A stretch of DNA of 63,387 nt, from positions 1 through 63,387 of the forward strand of contig CAZWSC010000052.1 in the NCBI GenBank assembly GCA_964636385.1. The letters run 5' to 3'. The position numbers and the translations under genes are program-made. Every line of letters begins with the position of its first letter. The first letter of the stretch is position 1. Under the pieces are notes generated by a model. The model saw only the letters and a program-made list of their open reading frames with translations. It did no database searches and was not told where the DNA came from. The stretch comes from CAZWSC01 sp964636385. Lineage in GTDB: Bacteria > Eisenbacteria > RBG-16-71-46 > CAIMUX01. Positions 44,412 to 54,200 of this stretch are shown in pieces.

Positions 44412-46340
44412 TCAGAAGCTCACTGTTACGCTTGCCGCCCACCGCCGCCGCTGTTCGATCGCCTCCGGATGATCGCGGAAGCGCTTGTCGAACAGGTTCT
44501 CCCCCGCAAGTGTCACCCTGTGTCCCCCGCCCGCCAGGTAGATCTGCCAGGCCGCGTCCATGACCAGCCGTTCCCCGCTCAAGTCCGCATCCCTCGGCTC
44601 GAACGTCAACCCCTCCCAGCTCGACTCGCTGCGGTAGCGGCCGACGAGCTGCAGGTAGTGGCCCTGCGCCATGCGCGCACGACCGGTCAGGGACGCAGCG
44701 TGCGCCGGGGCCTTGGCGATCCTGTCGCCCGTGTCCGAATCCTCCAATCGCACATACCAGTACTGGCCGACCATCCGCAGCCACGGGCGGGGGTCGGCGC
44801 GCAGGCTCAGCTCGCCGCCGATGGCCCTCCATGAGAGGGCGTTCCGAAAGCCGATCTCCCGTGGAATCGCATCGAGAGGTGGCGGATGGTATGCGATCGT
44901 CTGCGTGGTGATCAGCCCGTCAATCCTGTTTCGGAACAGCGAGGCTGTCACGAGCAGACACTCTCTGACGAGCCCCTGGTACCCGAGTTCGACCGCCTCG
45001 ATCTCCTCGCTCCTGTTGCCCAGGTCACCGCGCATGGTCTGCGTGAGATCAGGCAACGGCGGCCGCATTGGCAGCTCGTAGTCGGTCCGCCAGTATGTTT
45101 CTATGTACGAGGGGTTGCGGAACGCCTTGCCGTACGACAGGCGCACCTGGTGGCGCCAGGACGGCTTGACTACTATCCCGCCCCGGGGCGATATGTTTGC
45201 GCCCACCAGGGAGTGCTGCTCATAGCGCAGACCCGCCGATATCAGCAGGTAGTCCCGGGGCGACCACTCCTCGAGGAGGAAGGCGGCATACACATCCTCG
45301 TCCGCATCCACGCCTGTCTGGCTGAAGGAGGTCTTCAGATGCCTGTAGCTTCCCCCAAGGAGCAGGTGGTGACCCCGCCCCGGTCGCTGTGAGCGCTGGA
45401 TCTCGACATCGTGCATCCTGCTCTTCAGTGTCGCCACGCCTCCGGTCAGGTCGACGTGGAGGGGGTCGACCTCGCCCTCGTAGATGTTGGTGTACCAGCG
45501 CAGGGCCAGGTCTCCCCGCACGAAGTCGGCGCGGGCGTAGTCGGTCGAGCCGTCAGCCTCCAGCAGTGCCGGCGTAAAGGTTCTCGCGTGTCCCCCGATA
45601 TGCCCGGCGCCGGTGGAGATCCATGAGTCATCGCCGAGGTCCATTCGCACCTGGCCCTCGAACCGCACGTTCTCGGCCTCCACTATGTCGCTCCGCCAGT
45701 CGGCGCCCCGATCCCAGGCCGTCGTGACCTTCCAGCTCAGGTTGTTGCGACCGGCGGCATGGCGGAACGATCCGTAGCTCTCGCCCAGATCCGAGGCCAT
45801 GACCCTCGTGCTGCTTCCGGGCTTCTCGGCTGCGGTGAAGGTGATGATGTTGATCACGCCGGCGAATGCGTTGGCCCCGTGCATCGCCGAACCGGGTCCC
45901 TTGATCACCTCGATCGCCTTGATGTCCTCCATGCTGACCGGCAGCTTGTCCCATACGACAAGACCGTAGAAGTCGAGGTAGACCGAACGGCCGTCAATAA
46001 GGACCAGCATGCTGTTCGAACCGGGCTTGTTGAGCCCCCGGGCCGACACATCGAAGCCCGAGCTCGTCGCCTGAAGGACATCGAGACCGGGAACGGTCCG
46101 CAGCAGCTCCGGAATCGAGCGCGCCCCACTCGCGGCGATCTCCTCAGCCGTTATCACGACAGCGGCGACCGGGGCGTCGCTGAGCTTCTGTGTGTGTTTG
46201 GCGGCAGTGACGATCGTCTGATTCAGCAGGTCCTCGAGGTCGAGCTCGCTGAAGTCGGTGTATTCCGCCGGCGCTGCCGCCGCAGCGACGAATGCAAGGG
46301 CCGCGATCGCCGGCAGGATCGGGATCAGTCGGCGTTTCAT
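44412..46340 (-). CDS. TonB-dependent receptor
   Basis: About 642 aa. Signal peptide, then a short DLLNQTIVTAAKHTQKLSD TonB-box/plug entry and a plug domain (IPELLRTVPGLDVLQATSSG; GRSVYLDFYGLVVWDKLPVS; IEVIKGPGSAMHGANAFAGV). The barrel ends VTLAGENLFDKRFRDHPE with a terminal Phe. It belongs to the small iron/vitamin-type TonB receptors; the substrate is unknown. ATG at 46340 has GGAGGGTGGAG upstream; the open frame continues further but the rest is not signal-like. First gene of the receptor-YfiR-kinase set. Confidence 0.9.
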   Translation of the reverse strand: MKRRLIPILPAIAALAFVAAAAAPAEYTDFSELDLEDLLNQTIVTAAKHTQKLSDAPVAAVVITAEEIAASGARSIPELLRTVPGLDVLQATSSGFDVSARGLNKPGSNSMLVLIDGRSVYLDFYGLVVWDKLPVSMEDIKAIEVIKGPGSAMHGANAFAGVINIITFTAAEKPGSSTRVMASDLGESYGSFRHAAGRNNLSWKVTTAWDRGADWRSDIVEAENVRFEGQVRMDLGDDSWISTGAGHIGGHARTFTPALLEADGSTDYARADFVRGDLALRWYTNIYEGEVDPLHVDLTGGVATLKSRMHDVEIQRSQRPGRGHHLLLGGSYRHLKTSFSQTGVDADEDVYAAFLLEEWSPRDYLLISAGLRYEQHSLVGANISPRGGIVVKPSWRHQVRLSYGKAFRNPSYIETYWRTDYELPMRPPLPDLTQTMRGDLGNRSEEIEAVELGYQGLVRECLLVTASLFRNRIDGLITTQTIAYHPPPLDAIPREIGFRNALSWRAIGGELSLRADPRPWLRMVGQYWYVRLEDSDTGDRIAKAPAHAASLTGRARMAQGHYLQLVGRYRSESSWEGLTFEPRDADLSGERLVMDAAWQIYLAGGGHRVTLAGENLFDKRFRDHPEAIEQRRRWAASVTVSF

Positions 46341-46526
46341 CTCCACCCTCCGTTGGAAGTCCCGGAAACGGGCATGTCTACTCTGCCTCAACCCCTGTAA
46401 TCGGCAGGTATCACGGGCTGTTGAGGATAATCCCATCACCCTGCAGCTCTCCAGAATGCCGAAACTGCGAAATGCGCCAAACACGCGAGAAGGTGGGCGC
46501 CTTGGTGGGAGAACAACGGAAGACGG

Positions 46527-46612
46527 CTCTCACAGAGGCGCAGAGGACACAGAGGGGAAGAGGGGGCTTCCTGAGCAACTCCTTCTCTGTGCTCTCTGTG
46601 TCCTGGTGAGAG
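46527..46612. repeat. Interspersed palindromic repeat (CACAGAGG type)
   Basis: About 86 bp. The left arm CTCTCACAGAGGCGCAGAGG (46527-46546) continues with ACACAGAGG. The right arm, read on the opposite strand, is CTCTCACCAGGACACAGAG plus AGCACAGAG. Each arm is itself built from CACAGAG/GCAGAG direct repeats. This kind of CxCAGAGG element recurs across many unrelated bacterial genomes. It sits in the 459-bp gap 46341-46799, which holds no gene. Confidence 0.7.
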
Positions 46613-46645
46613 ATAACGAGAAGATGGCTTCAATGCTCAACCGGC

Positions 46646-46674
46646 TTGACCGGAGTTCCGATAACGCATAGGGT
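46646..46674 (+). promoter_or_regulatory. Putative promoter for the small barrel gene
   Basis: TTGACC (46646-46651) and TAGGGT (46669-46674) with 17-bp spacing, about 125 bases before the TTG start at 46800. The -10 is only a moderate match. Confidence 0.4.
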
Positions 46675-46799
46675 TCCATGCAGTCGGGCCGTGCCTTGCG
46701 TGAAGGCGCAACGGGTTTCCGTTTGGGCGGTCGTTCTGCACGCAGGAGGCGCGACGCCCGGACCTCATCAGATCGGTATCACCACCAAAGGAGCACAAA

Positions 46800-47339
46800 T
46801 TGAGCGCGAAAAGGCTGTCAATCCTACCGGTCATTGCAATGCTGTGCATGCTTCCGGCCGGCGTTACCGCAGATTGGGAGGCGGATGCCAGTTACCTGGG
46901 CCCGGCACTAGGCCTCTCCTTCCTGGGATCGGCCCCTCAGTTCGGGGTGAACTACGAGCGCGGGATTGCCACCGAAGGCTTCGGAACCATCGGCATCGGT
47001 GGCCTCTTTCGCTACTGGTCCTACTCCGAGGACTGGCTGTACAGCGGCAAGTGGAAGTACTCGAACACCCTGATCGGCGCCCAGGGGAACTATCACTTCG
47101 ACGTGGATAACGGGCAGTTCGACCCGTGGGTCGGGCTTGTCCTGGCTTACAACGTTGGCAAGGTAAGCTGGGACGGTCCGGGTGGCGGATACGATTCTCC
47201 AAGCGCCGGAGGCATGTGGCTGGCCGCTCACGGCGGGGCGAGGTACTTCCTCTCACCCACCATGGCCATCTCCACGAGGATCGGGTTCGGCAGCCTGGGC
47301 TACGGCGCACTGGACATCGGGCTCGACTTCAAGTTCTGA
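46800..47339 (+). CDS. Small outer-membrane beta-barrel protein
   Basis: 179 aa, family not recognised. TTG start with AAGGAG seven bases upstream. Signal peptide (LPVIAMLCMLPAGVTA) then barrel strands: PQFGVNYERGIATEGFGTIG, GGLFRYWSYSED, DPWVGLVLAYNVGKVSWD, and ALDIGLDFKF ending in Phe, the usual outer-membrane terminal residue. Resembles PorT/OmpA-like eight-stranded barrels. Stands alone between divergent and convergent neighbours. Confidence 0.7.
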   Translation: MSAKRLSILPVIAMLCMLPAGVTADWEADASYLGPALGLSFLGSAPQFGVNYERGIATEGFGTIGIGGLFRYWSYSEDWLYSGKWKYSNTLIGAQGNYHFDVDNGQFDPWVGLVLAYNVGKVSWDGPGGGYDSPSAGGMWLAAHGGARYFLSPTMAISTRIGFGSLGYGALDIGLDFKF

Positions 47340-47363
47340 TCCGGACGTCTCTCACAGGGGAAA

Positions 47364-47387
47364 GGCCGCAGCCCGGTGACTGCGGCC
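47364..47387 (-). terminator. Intrinsic terminator after the parvulin gene
   Basis: Perfect 8-bp GC stem (GGCCGCAG/CTGCGGCC) with an 8-nt loop. On the minus strand it is followed by TTTCCCC, so it most likely ends the transcript of the gene finishing at 47396. It may also act on the plus strand in this convergent gap. Confidence 0.55.
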
Positions 47388-47395
47388 GGCCCTGA

Positions 47396-49246
47396 TCACG
47401 GCGCAAGGAGCTCGAGGTTCACGCTCACGTTACGGCTGCTGCGCCCCTCGTCCAGCACCTGCTCGATTCTGGCCTCGCGAAGCTGCCTGCGCACCCGCCG
47501 GTCGGTGACGTCCGGCGCATCGAACGCCTCCCGGACCGGGTGAGGCTCGCGCTTCAGGACCCTCACGACGCTGTACGAGTCCTCCCCGCTCTCGAACAGC
47601 TCCGACACAGCACCTGCGGGGAGCGATACGACCTGGCTGTACAAGGGAAACAGCGGATCATCCTGGGACATTCGCGCCACCGCCTGGGGTTCGCTCTCCC
47701 GGATGAACCCCATTCTCCCGTCTGCAGCCTCCTCCCGTTCCGCCAGAGCGAACCACCCGAGCGAGTCGGCTGCCTGCAGTTGCTCCAGAACCTCCTCAGC
47801 CCTGGGCTTCAGGTCAGCCGGCCAGGTCAGAACACTTATGGCAATCAGCTCTGACGCATACCTCGTAGCTGCCCGGCGCTCGTAGTCCGCCAGGAAATCA
47901 TCTTCGGTGGGCTCAATCTTCCTGCCTATGGTGTCGACGAACTGGTCCAGCCAGGCCTCCTCCGTGATCCTGCGGAGGCCAGTCTTGTACTGGGGCCTCT
48001 CGTCGAACCCAGCCTCCTTCGCCTCCTCCTGTATGGGGAACCGAATCAGGCGATTGTCGATCTGTACTGCGGCCTTGTCCGGATCGGGCAGGGCAGCCCA
48101 GAGATCCAGATCCACAGAACGCAGGCTTTCGAGGAAGTCGAGCACGGTGTGTGTTTCGCCGTTCATCTCGTAGACAGGCCGACCCAGATCCTCAGGCAGA
48201 AACCTCCAGATCGGAGGTTCCAGAGCTCCATAGTCGACCTCAGAACCCTGGTCGGCTGCTGAGCGAATTGAGTCCCTGAAACCTGCTATGCCGGAGATGA
48301 TGACCGGATACGACTCGGGGTGGGTCCGGAACCCATACTTACCCTCAAAGCCGTCTGTCCAGCTCTCGAAATCCTCCCTGTAGGCGAAGTATTCCAGGAT
48401 CTGCCGGGCCCGCTGCAGGAACAGCTCGGTGTCCGTTCCCTCGATCGGGGTGTAGCCCTTCAGCTCCACCAGGAAGACCGCATCCGAAGAAACGACAGGG
48501 GGGGGCATCGCGCCATCCTTGAGATCCACCAGGAGCGTGTTCGCGACCAGTTCCGGCGGATGCCGGAGGTTGTCGACACGCAGAACCGCATCTGTCCAGT
48601 AGTGTCCCTCACCCTCCCTTGTGAGTTCCGGGTTTCTGAGGTCCTTTCCGTACTTCCTGGCCAGTTCCTCGAAGCCTGCACCCTCAGTCTGTCCTGCATG
48701 GACGGCATCCTTGTCCTCTGGATCGCGCAGCGTGGAGTATCGAATGTGCGCCGCCCGGGAGATCATGGGCAACTGCTCGGAGAACCGCTCCTCCGACAGG
48801 GTGAACTGCGAGCGCCGGTGATTCAGGAAGTCGTCGACGAGGTTCTTCTCATGAGCTATCCGGACTTTCCGGGCGAACCGGCCCCTGAGCGACTTCTCAG
48901 ACCTGATGGCCGCATCCAGGAGGATCTCCTTGTCGGCAAGGGTCCGCGCGAAGGCCTCCCTGGTCTCGAGAGATGCCTCATCGAAGCTTCCCTCCCCGTG
49001 TATAAGCTCGTACTCGTCCCGTACCTCCTCCGGTGTGAGGCTCCATCCCTTCATGGAGACGGCGGCATCCCGGGATCCATCACCGCACCCTCCCGCCAGG
49101 ACAACCGTGAGCAGGAGAACGGCAGCAGATCCGAGCATCAGCCCCCTCATCAACCACCGTTCGGAATCGGCCATTAGTGACCCGACCCGGGCTATCCGCG
49201 GGTTCTCCGGGTCAACAGCACATGCAGAACGTGACGCCATTCTCAT
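47396..49246 (-). CDS. Lipoprotein with two parvulin-type PPIase domains
   Basis: About 616 aa. A signal peptide ends VVLAGGCGDG (lipobox). An N-terminal SurA/PrsA-like helical region (WSLTPEEVRDEYELIHGEGS) precedes a first parvulin-like domain at about 210-320 (AGFEELARKYGKDLRNPELT; TNTLLVD-type strand; VFLVELKGYTPIEG). A second follows at about 500-590 (LGWFALAEREEAADGRMGFI; VVSLPAGAVSELFESGEDSY). Such envelope chaperone/isomerases help outer-membrane proteins fold, which fits the many barrels nearby. ATG at 49246 has AAAGGAT; the ATG at 49174 gives a shorter signal peptide. Confidence 0.8.
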   Translation of the reverse strand: MRMASRSACAVDPENPRIARVGSLMADSERWLMRGLMLGSAAVLLLTVVLAGGCGDGSRDAAVSMKGWSLTPEEVRDEYELIHGEGSFDEASLETREAFARTLADKEILLDAAIRSEKSLRGRFARKVRIAHEKNLVDDFLNHRRSQFTLSEERFSEQLPMISRAAHIRYSTLRDPEDKDAVHAGQTEGAGFEELARKYGKDLRNPELTREGEGHYWTDAVLRVDNLRHPPELVANTLLVDLKDGAMPPPVVSSDAVFLVELKGYTPIEGTDTELFLQRARQILEYFAYREDFESWTDGFEGKYGFRTHPESYPVIISGIAGFRDSIRSAADQGSEVDYGALEPPIWRFLPEDLGRPVYEMNGETHTVLDFLESLRSVDLDLWAALPDPDKAAVQIDNRLIRFPIQEEAKEAGFDERPQYKTGLRRITEEAWLDQFVDTIGRKIEPTEDDFLADYERRAATRYASELIAISVLTWPADLKPRAEEVLEQLQAADSLGWFALAEREEAADGRMGFIRESEPQAVARMSQDDPLFPLYSQVVSLPAGAVSELFESGEDSYSVVRVLKREPHPVREAFDAPDVTDRRVRRQLREARIEQVLDEGRSSRNVSVNLELLAP

Positions 49247-49505
49247 ATCCTTTCTCCTCCGGCCGGACCATTGAACGGTCCCCTGCAACACCGGCACAAC
49301 CGGCCCGGTTCTCCCCCCGTAGCGGCCCAATACCCGGGCCGGCAGATCCCCGGCATTGGCGACCTGTTGAACTCGTGAAGCAGGCATACCGGAAGCAGTA
49401 TGTCGAGGGCCAATGGCAGGCGCAACGGAGTATTCGCGCATGTCCCCGGTGTCGCGTCAGAGAATCTGTGAGTTTGCCGGACCAGCCAGGATTGGCAGGG
49501 CGTGC

Positions 49506-51272
49506 TCAGAAGCGTGTCTGCAGGCGCACATGGAGCCTTCCTTCACTCAGCGCTGCTCCTCTGCGCAACCCCAGATCGACGGAGACTCCGCGCGCTGAGC
49601 TCTCGGAGGCAAGCCCGAACCCGTAGGAGATGACATCGGCGTCGGTCGCACCGGATTCGATCTTCCGATACCACGCAGCATCCGTGAAGAGATAGACCCG
49701 GCCATCGGCGAGTGAAGGACCTGCTTCCAGCTGCAGGGACACATGCCTGCGGGTGGCAAGTTCCTCCTCCTCGAATCCCCTGAGGGAGGAAACTCCCCCC
49801 AGACGGAGCGACTCTGAAGCGGGAAGATCATCCGCCCGGGACAGGGCCGCCCCCCTCACCCGGGTCCGCACGGCCCAGCCCCGGGCCGGCCTCCAGAAGC
49901 GCTCGGAGTCCGCCTCCAGCCGATCGAGAACCCAGGTGCGAGTCCCGCCACCGCCTGGCGGACGCACCCGGCTTTCGCCGGTCCAGTAGTCCAGCGAGAA
50001 TCGCCCCCCCTGCCAGCGGCCCGGCCGGATGGTATCCCAGCTCAGGCCCAGTACCGAGGATACCCTGCGGATCCGTTCCGAAGGCTCCTCCCCGATCAGT
50101 GCCCGCCGATACTCAAACCCGCCCGACACGGACAGGTCGACTCCCAGGGCAGCCTCCAGACGCCCCTCTGCCAGAACCTGGTTGTAGACTGACTCCCTGT
50201 CCTCCTGTTCCAGAGAGAGTCGCATGCCGAGCGGCAGGGGGCCTAGAACCGGCTCGCGGTACCTCAGTCGCATCCGTTCCTGGTCAGTCCTGACCTTCTC
50301 CCACAGAACGGCGAGCCTTCGTCCAGTACCGAAGAGATTCCCGAGTTCCAGGTCCAGGAACCCGGACAAGGTCTGGGTCTGGCCCGAGTATCCGAGCATC
50401 CCCTGAAGACGGTTCTGGGGACCCTCCCGCACGGGAATCGATACGATCAGCTCCGAGTCCCCGCAGCGGGTCAGCGCGTGCCTGTCCACCCACTCGAAGA
50501 GGGCGATCTGCTCCAACCGTCTTCGGGCCCGCACCCATTCCGATTCACGGTATGGCCTGCCCGGCCTGAAACCGACCCATCGCTCCAGGAAACGCCGGCG
50601 GGTGCCGGTGCGGCCAGGGAACCGGACCTCCGCAACCTTCAGGGAAGGTCCGGGATCGAAGCGCAGGTGCGCCCGGACCTTCCCTTCCTTGACATCCAGG
50701 CTTTCCACGCGGGCCCATGCGAAAGGATGTCCCGCCTCCGTCCACCTGTCCACCCAGCGCCAGATCGATTCACGGAAACGGTCCGGATCGAACCTCCGCA
50801 TCTGCACTTGAGGCTTCGCCGGTCCGACCCCGTGCCTTCCGGGAGGACCAACGACGGCGAGTGAGTCCAGTTCGGCCCGTTCTCCCCGTTTCAGGACCAG
50901 CACCGGGTCCCCCCCCGGCTCGATCCTCAGGAGCATCTCCGCTTCCAGGTAGCCGTCCGCAATCAGGGTGCTTCCGAGCCGGGCAAGGGATTCCTCCAGT
51001 TCAAGACGGGTGCGGGCCCCCCCGAGCGCCCGCCTCGCATCACTGGTGCTGAACCCCGGGTCGCCCGCAACCCTCAGACGGGCGACATCCGGAGCCGAAA
51101 GGAGCGAGTCTCCCGGCTGGGCTGACTGATCCGGCTGCCCTCCGCCGGCAGCACCTACCCGGAGAAACAGCAGGATCATCACCCCTGCGAGAACCGGAGG
51201 CAGAAGCCGACTGGCGGATCGAAGAGGCAGCCAAACCTTTCCACTGCCCCCGGTGTTCCGGCGCCGTGTCAT
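49506..51272 (-). CDS. Omp85/BamA-family outer-membrane insertase-like protein
   Basis: About 588 aa. Signal peptide, then two or three POTRA-like modules (about 65-290) with SLKVAEVRFPGRTGTRRRFL and RPYRESEWVRARRRLEQIAL. A 16-strand-type barrel follows (from about 300) containing GFLDLELGNLFGTGRRLAVL and the Omp85 signature ESLRLGGVSSLRGFEEEEL (the VRG(F/Y) region). It ends LHVRLQTRF, an aromatic C-terminal residue. Smaller than BamA, closer to TamA/ShlB. The ATG at 51272 overlaps the stop of the giant surface-protein gene (TGATG), implying a shared transcript and function. Confidence 0.85.
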   Translation of the reverse strand: MTRRRNTGGSGKVWLPLRSASRLLPPVLAGVMILLFLRVGAAGGGQPDQSAQPGDSLLSAPDVARLRVAGDPGFSTSDARRALGGARTRLELEESLARLGSTLIADGYLEAEMLLRIEPGGDPVLVLKRGERAELDSLAVVGPPGRHGVGPAKPQVQMRRFDPDRFRESIWRWVDRWTEAGHPFAWARVESLDVKEGKVRAHLRFDPGPSLKVAEVRFPGRTGTRRRFLERWVGFRPGRPYRESEWVRARRRLEQIALFEWVDRHALTRCGDSELIVSIPVREGPQNRLQGMLGYSGQTQTLSGFLDLELGNLFGTGRRLAVLWEKVRTDQERMRLRYREPVLGPLPLGMRLSLEQEDRESVYNQVLAEGRLEAALGVDLSVSGGFEYRRALIGEEPSERIRRVSSVLGLSWDTIRPGRWQGGRFSLDYWTGESRVRPPGGGGTRTWVLDRLEADSERFWRPARGWAVRTRVRGAALSRADDLPASESLRLGGVSSLRGFEEEELATRRHVSLQLEAGPSLADGRVYLFTDAAWYRKIESGATDADVISYGFGLASESSARGVSVDLGLRRGAALSEGRLHVRLQTRF

Positions 51273-54200
51273 CAGAAGGTTGCCCTCACTTCCACACGAA
51301 GATCCCGGACCTTCGCGGCGCGCTCTGGCTGCCGGTCCTGCGCCCAAACCGAGAGATCGACCGACCCCCGCAGATGCACCGTCGCGACCAGCCTGGAAAG
51401 CCAGCCCGCTGTCTCCAGGTCCCTGGAACCTGCTCCTGTTCCGCCCGACCTGGCAAGCCAGGTACGGGTGGTCCGCAGCTCGACCCGGTTGCGGGGGCGC
51501 GGGCTCCAGACCATCGACGGAGTCACCTCCCGCACCCTGGCGGTCTCGCCGGTCAGCAGACGCTCCCGGTGCCTGCCGGACAGATCCAGCCCGGCCGCCA
51601 GCCCGGCCGGCAGGCGCACACTCTGCTCAAGCTTGAGGCGGATCGACCGCCACCCATCCATGCGATCCCCCACGCCCACGATCGAGCTGCGGCTCTCGGT
51701 TGACTCCCACTCCATCTCCTGGTCGGCGGTCCATCGGTCTCCGGGGCGGGAGCGAAGACGCAGGGCCCATGCTGTGCGGCCGCTCTGGTCCCGTGCATTC
51801 TGAAGATTCCCGCGGTGGCGGCGCTCCCTCTCCTGCCGGAGCCTCGGTGAGGCCCACCTCGCGCCCGGCAGCAGGCTGAGATCGGCGCGCATACGGACTT
51901 CGGCAAGGGAGATCGGCTCCGATCCCCACAGGGCGGGCAGGAAGCGATCCCACAGACGGCCCGCCGACCGGTCTGTCTCCAGGCGCGCAGTCCAGTAGTG
52001 GACGAGTCGGGCCGTCCGGATCACCCTCTCGACACCATCAACCCCCGGTCCGGCACCCTCCAGACGCGAGAGGTCGATCTCATTGCGCAGGGAGAAGTCG
52101 ATTCGGTTCACGCGCGAGGAGTCGGCTGCCTGCAGGTAGAAGATCTCGTAGTCGCCCACACCCTGGTAGACACCCAGTGAGTCATAATGGCCGGCATTGG
52201 GTCCGACGTAACGGATCTCCTTCCTCCGGAATCCTGTCTCGGAGGTACTGAGCTCCCATCGGCCCTCCTGGATCCAGGCGTCATCGCTCCTTCTCTCAGT
52301 CCAGAGCAACCGCCCGACCCGGCTTTCCTGCCGCGCTCCCTCTCCGTCAGGTCGGAGCTGCCTCACGCTGAACTCGCCCTCGAGACGCCGGCCGCGTCCC
52401 CTGGTCCACCGGGCATCAAGGCGCCCGGTGTCCCCGAGGTCCAGTCTCCGCCTGTCGGTGCCCTCGATGGTCCAGCGGACCCGGCGTTGAAGCTCAACGC
52501 CGGTCGTGAAGTCCCTGAATCTCGATCCGGACTCAAGACGCACGCGTCCCTCCCTGAAGAGGCTCCCGCGGCGCAGACCGCCCCCGACCGGTGTATCTCC
52601 GGGCCGAGTCGATTCCCGCTGTTCACGCGAATACCCTAGTGATATGGCGATCCACGATCCGGGCCATGCTATGCCGGCGTTCTCCGAGGCCATGCTCCCG
52701 GTCGAGCGGACCCCCTCCAGACGATCCTCTGTTCGCACGCGGAAACCGCGGCCGGTCAGCCGGAGCGGACCCACGTTCGAGGCCGCCTCGAGCACTCCCC
52801 GCTCACCGCGATAGTCGGTCCGATTGTCCAGGTCCCCCGCCTCTGCCCGCAGGTACCCGCCGGTCCATCCGAGACGAGTGAATACTGACCGCCTCCGGTC
52901 CCCCTCCTCCAGCCGGGACTGGTCCACGTTCCAGTCCCGGCCGTAGAATGACGGATCCAGCCTGTCGAGGGGCCGGAAGCGCGAGTCGACCTGCCGGAAT
53001 CGACCTCCGGCAGTCAGAGAGACAGGCCCGGCATCGAAGGGGCCGATCTCTGGTTCCAGGAGCAGGGCAACCCCCTGGTTGTCTTCATTGTCCCGGGACG
53101 AGAAGGTGTTCGCGTCGTAATCGCTGAGGGCCACCTCCGCGGAGAGCGACAGTCGATCCAGCGGCCTGGCGGAGGAGACGAACGACAGGAGCGAGGTACG
53201 CTCCGGCCGGGGCACGGCGTCCCCTGGCAGGAAACGCCCCTTTCTGCGCCCCTCGTACCGGTAGTACGTGAAGCCGTCCGGCGCGGTGTTCTCGCTGTAG
53301 TCCCCCTCCTCCTCTCCGACATCCTCGAATCTCACGAGGTAGGCGCCTTCTCCACGACCTGCAAACAGAAAGAACGGAACAGCCAGGGTGTCGTTCTCGA
53401 CCTTGTTGTAGTCTCCACCATCTCCAACATGGACGATCCCGGAACGCAGGCCGTCGGTGAGGCTGTCTCCAGCCTGGCGGAGTTCCTCCTTCTGGGCATC
53501 GGTAAGCGGGATGACAGGCCGGGTCCTGTCGTCCCCCTCCATGAGCAGAAGCGCGCGGATCTCCAGTCTTTCCTCTGCTTCCGGAACAGCTGTCCCGCGC
53601 CGCCACGCGGATCCGCCCCAGCTTCCTCCTGCCGCGTAAAAGGATCTGTGATAGCGTTCCTGCGCGAACTCGAAATCGACCGTTATCTCGGACCATGCCG
53701 TGATCACGTTCCTGCTGGTGAAGGTGACGGCGGCCGATGCGTAGTCGATGATGTAGTCAGCACCCTCCCCGCGACGGAGCTGCCGGCCGTCAAGCCACAC
53801 CCTCTCGCTTCCGGCGACGATGACGCCGGCCCTGGCCGCACGGGATGGGCCGAGGAGATATGGTCCCTGCTTCCCCTCGACCCCAAAGAACTCAGTCCGC
53901 ACCGGTGTCCCGGGAACCGTGGCCCCCGCGCCGAAGAGGCCGACAGGCCCGGGCGATGCATCGGCCTTCACACCCTCCAGCTGTCTCCGGGCGCGGGCGA
54001 ACTCGGAGGGCGGAAGAACAAGCTCGAAATCTCCCAGGGTTGCCGCTGCGCGCGGTCCCTCGATCTCCACCAGTATCCGGTCCAGGTCCTCAAGCCGCGT
54101 GCTGGTTCCCTCCGGCTGCAGGGGGGTGTCGCGGTCCGACAGGATTGCGCGCACCTCCACGTCGCGGCCGACGCGTCCGCTGGCGGCGAGGTCGAGGGAC

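Noticed and set aside
46341..46460. Cobalamin riboswitch upstream of the TonB receptor
   Set aside because: No B12-box-like conserved core could be found in the leader.
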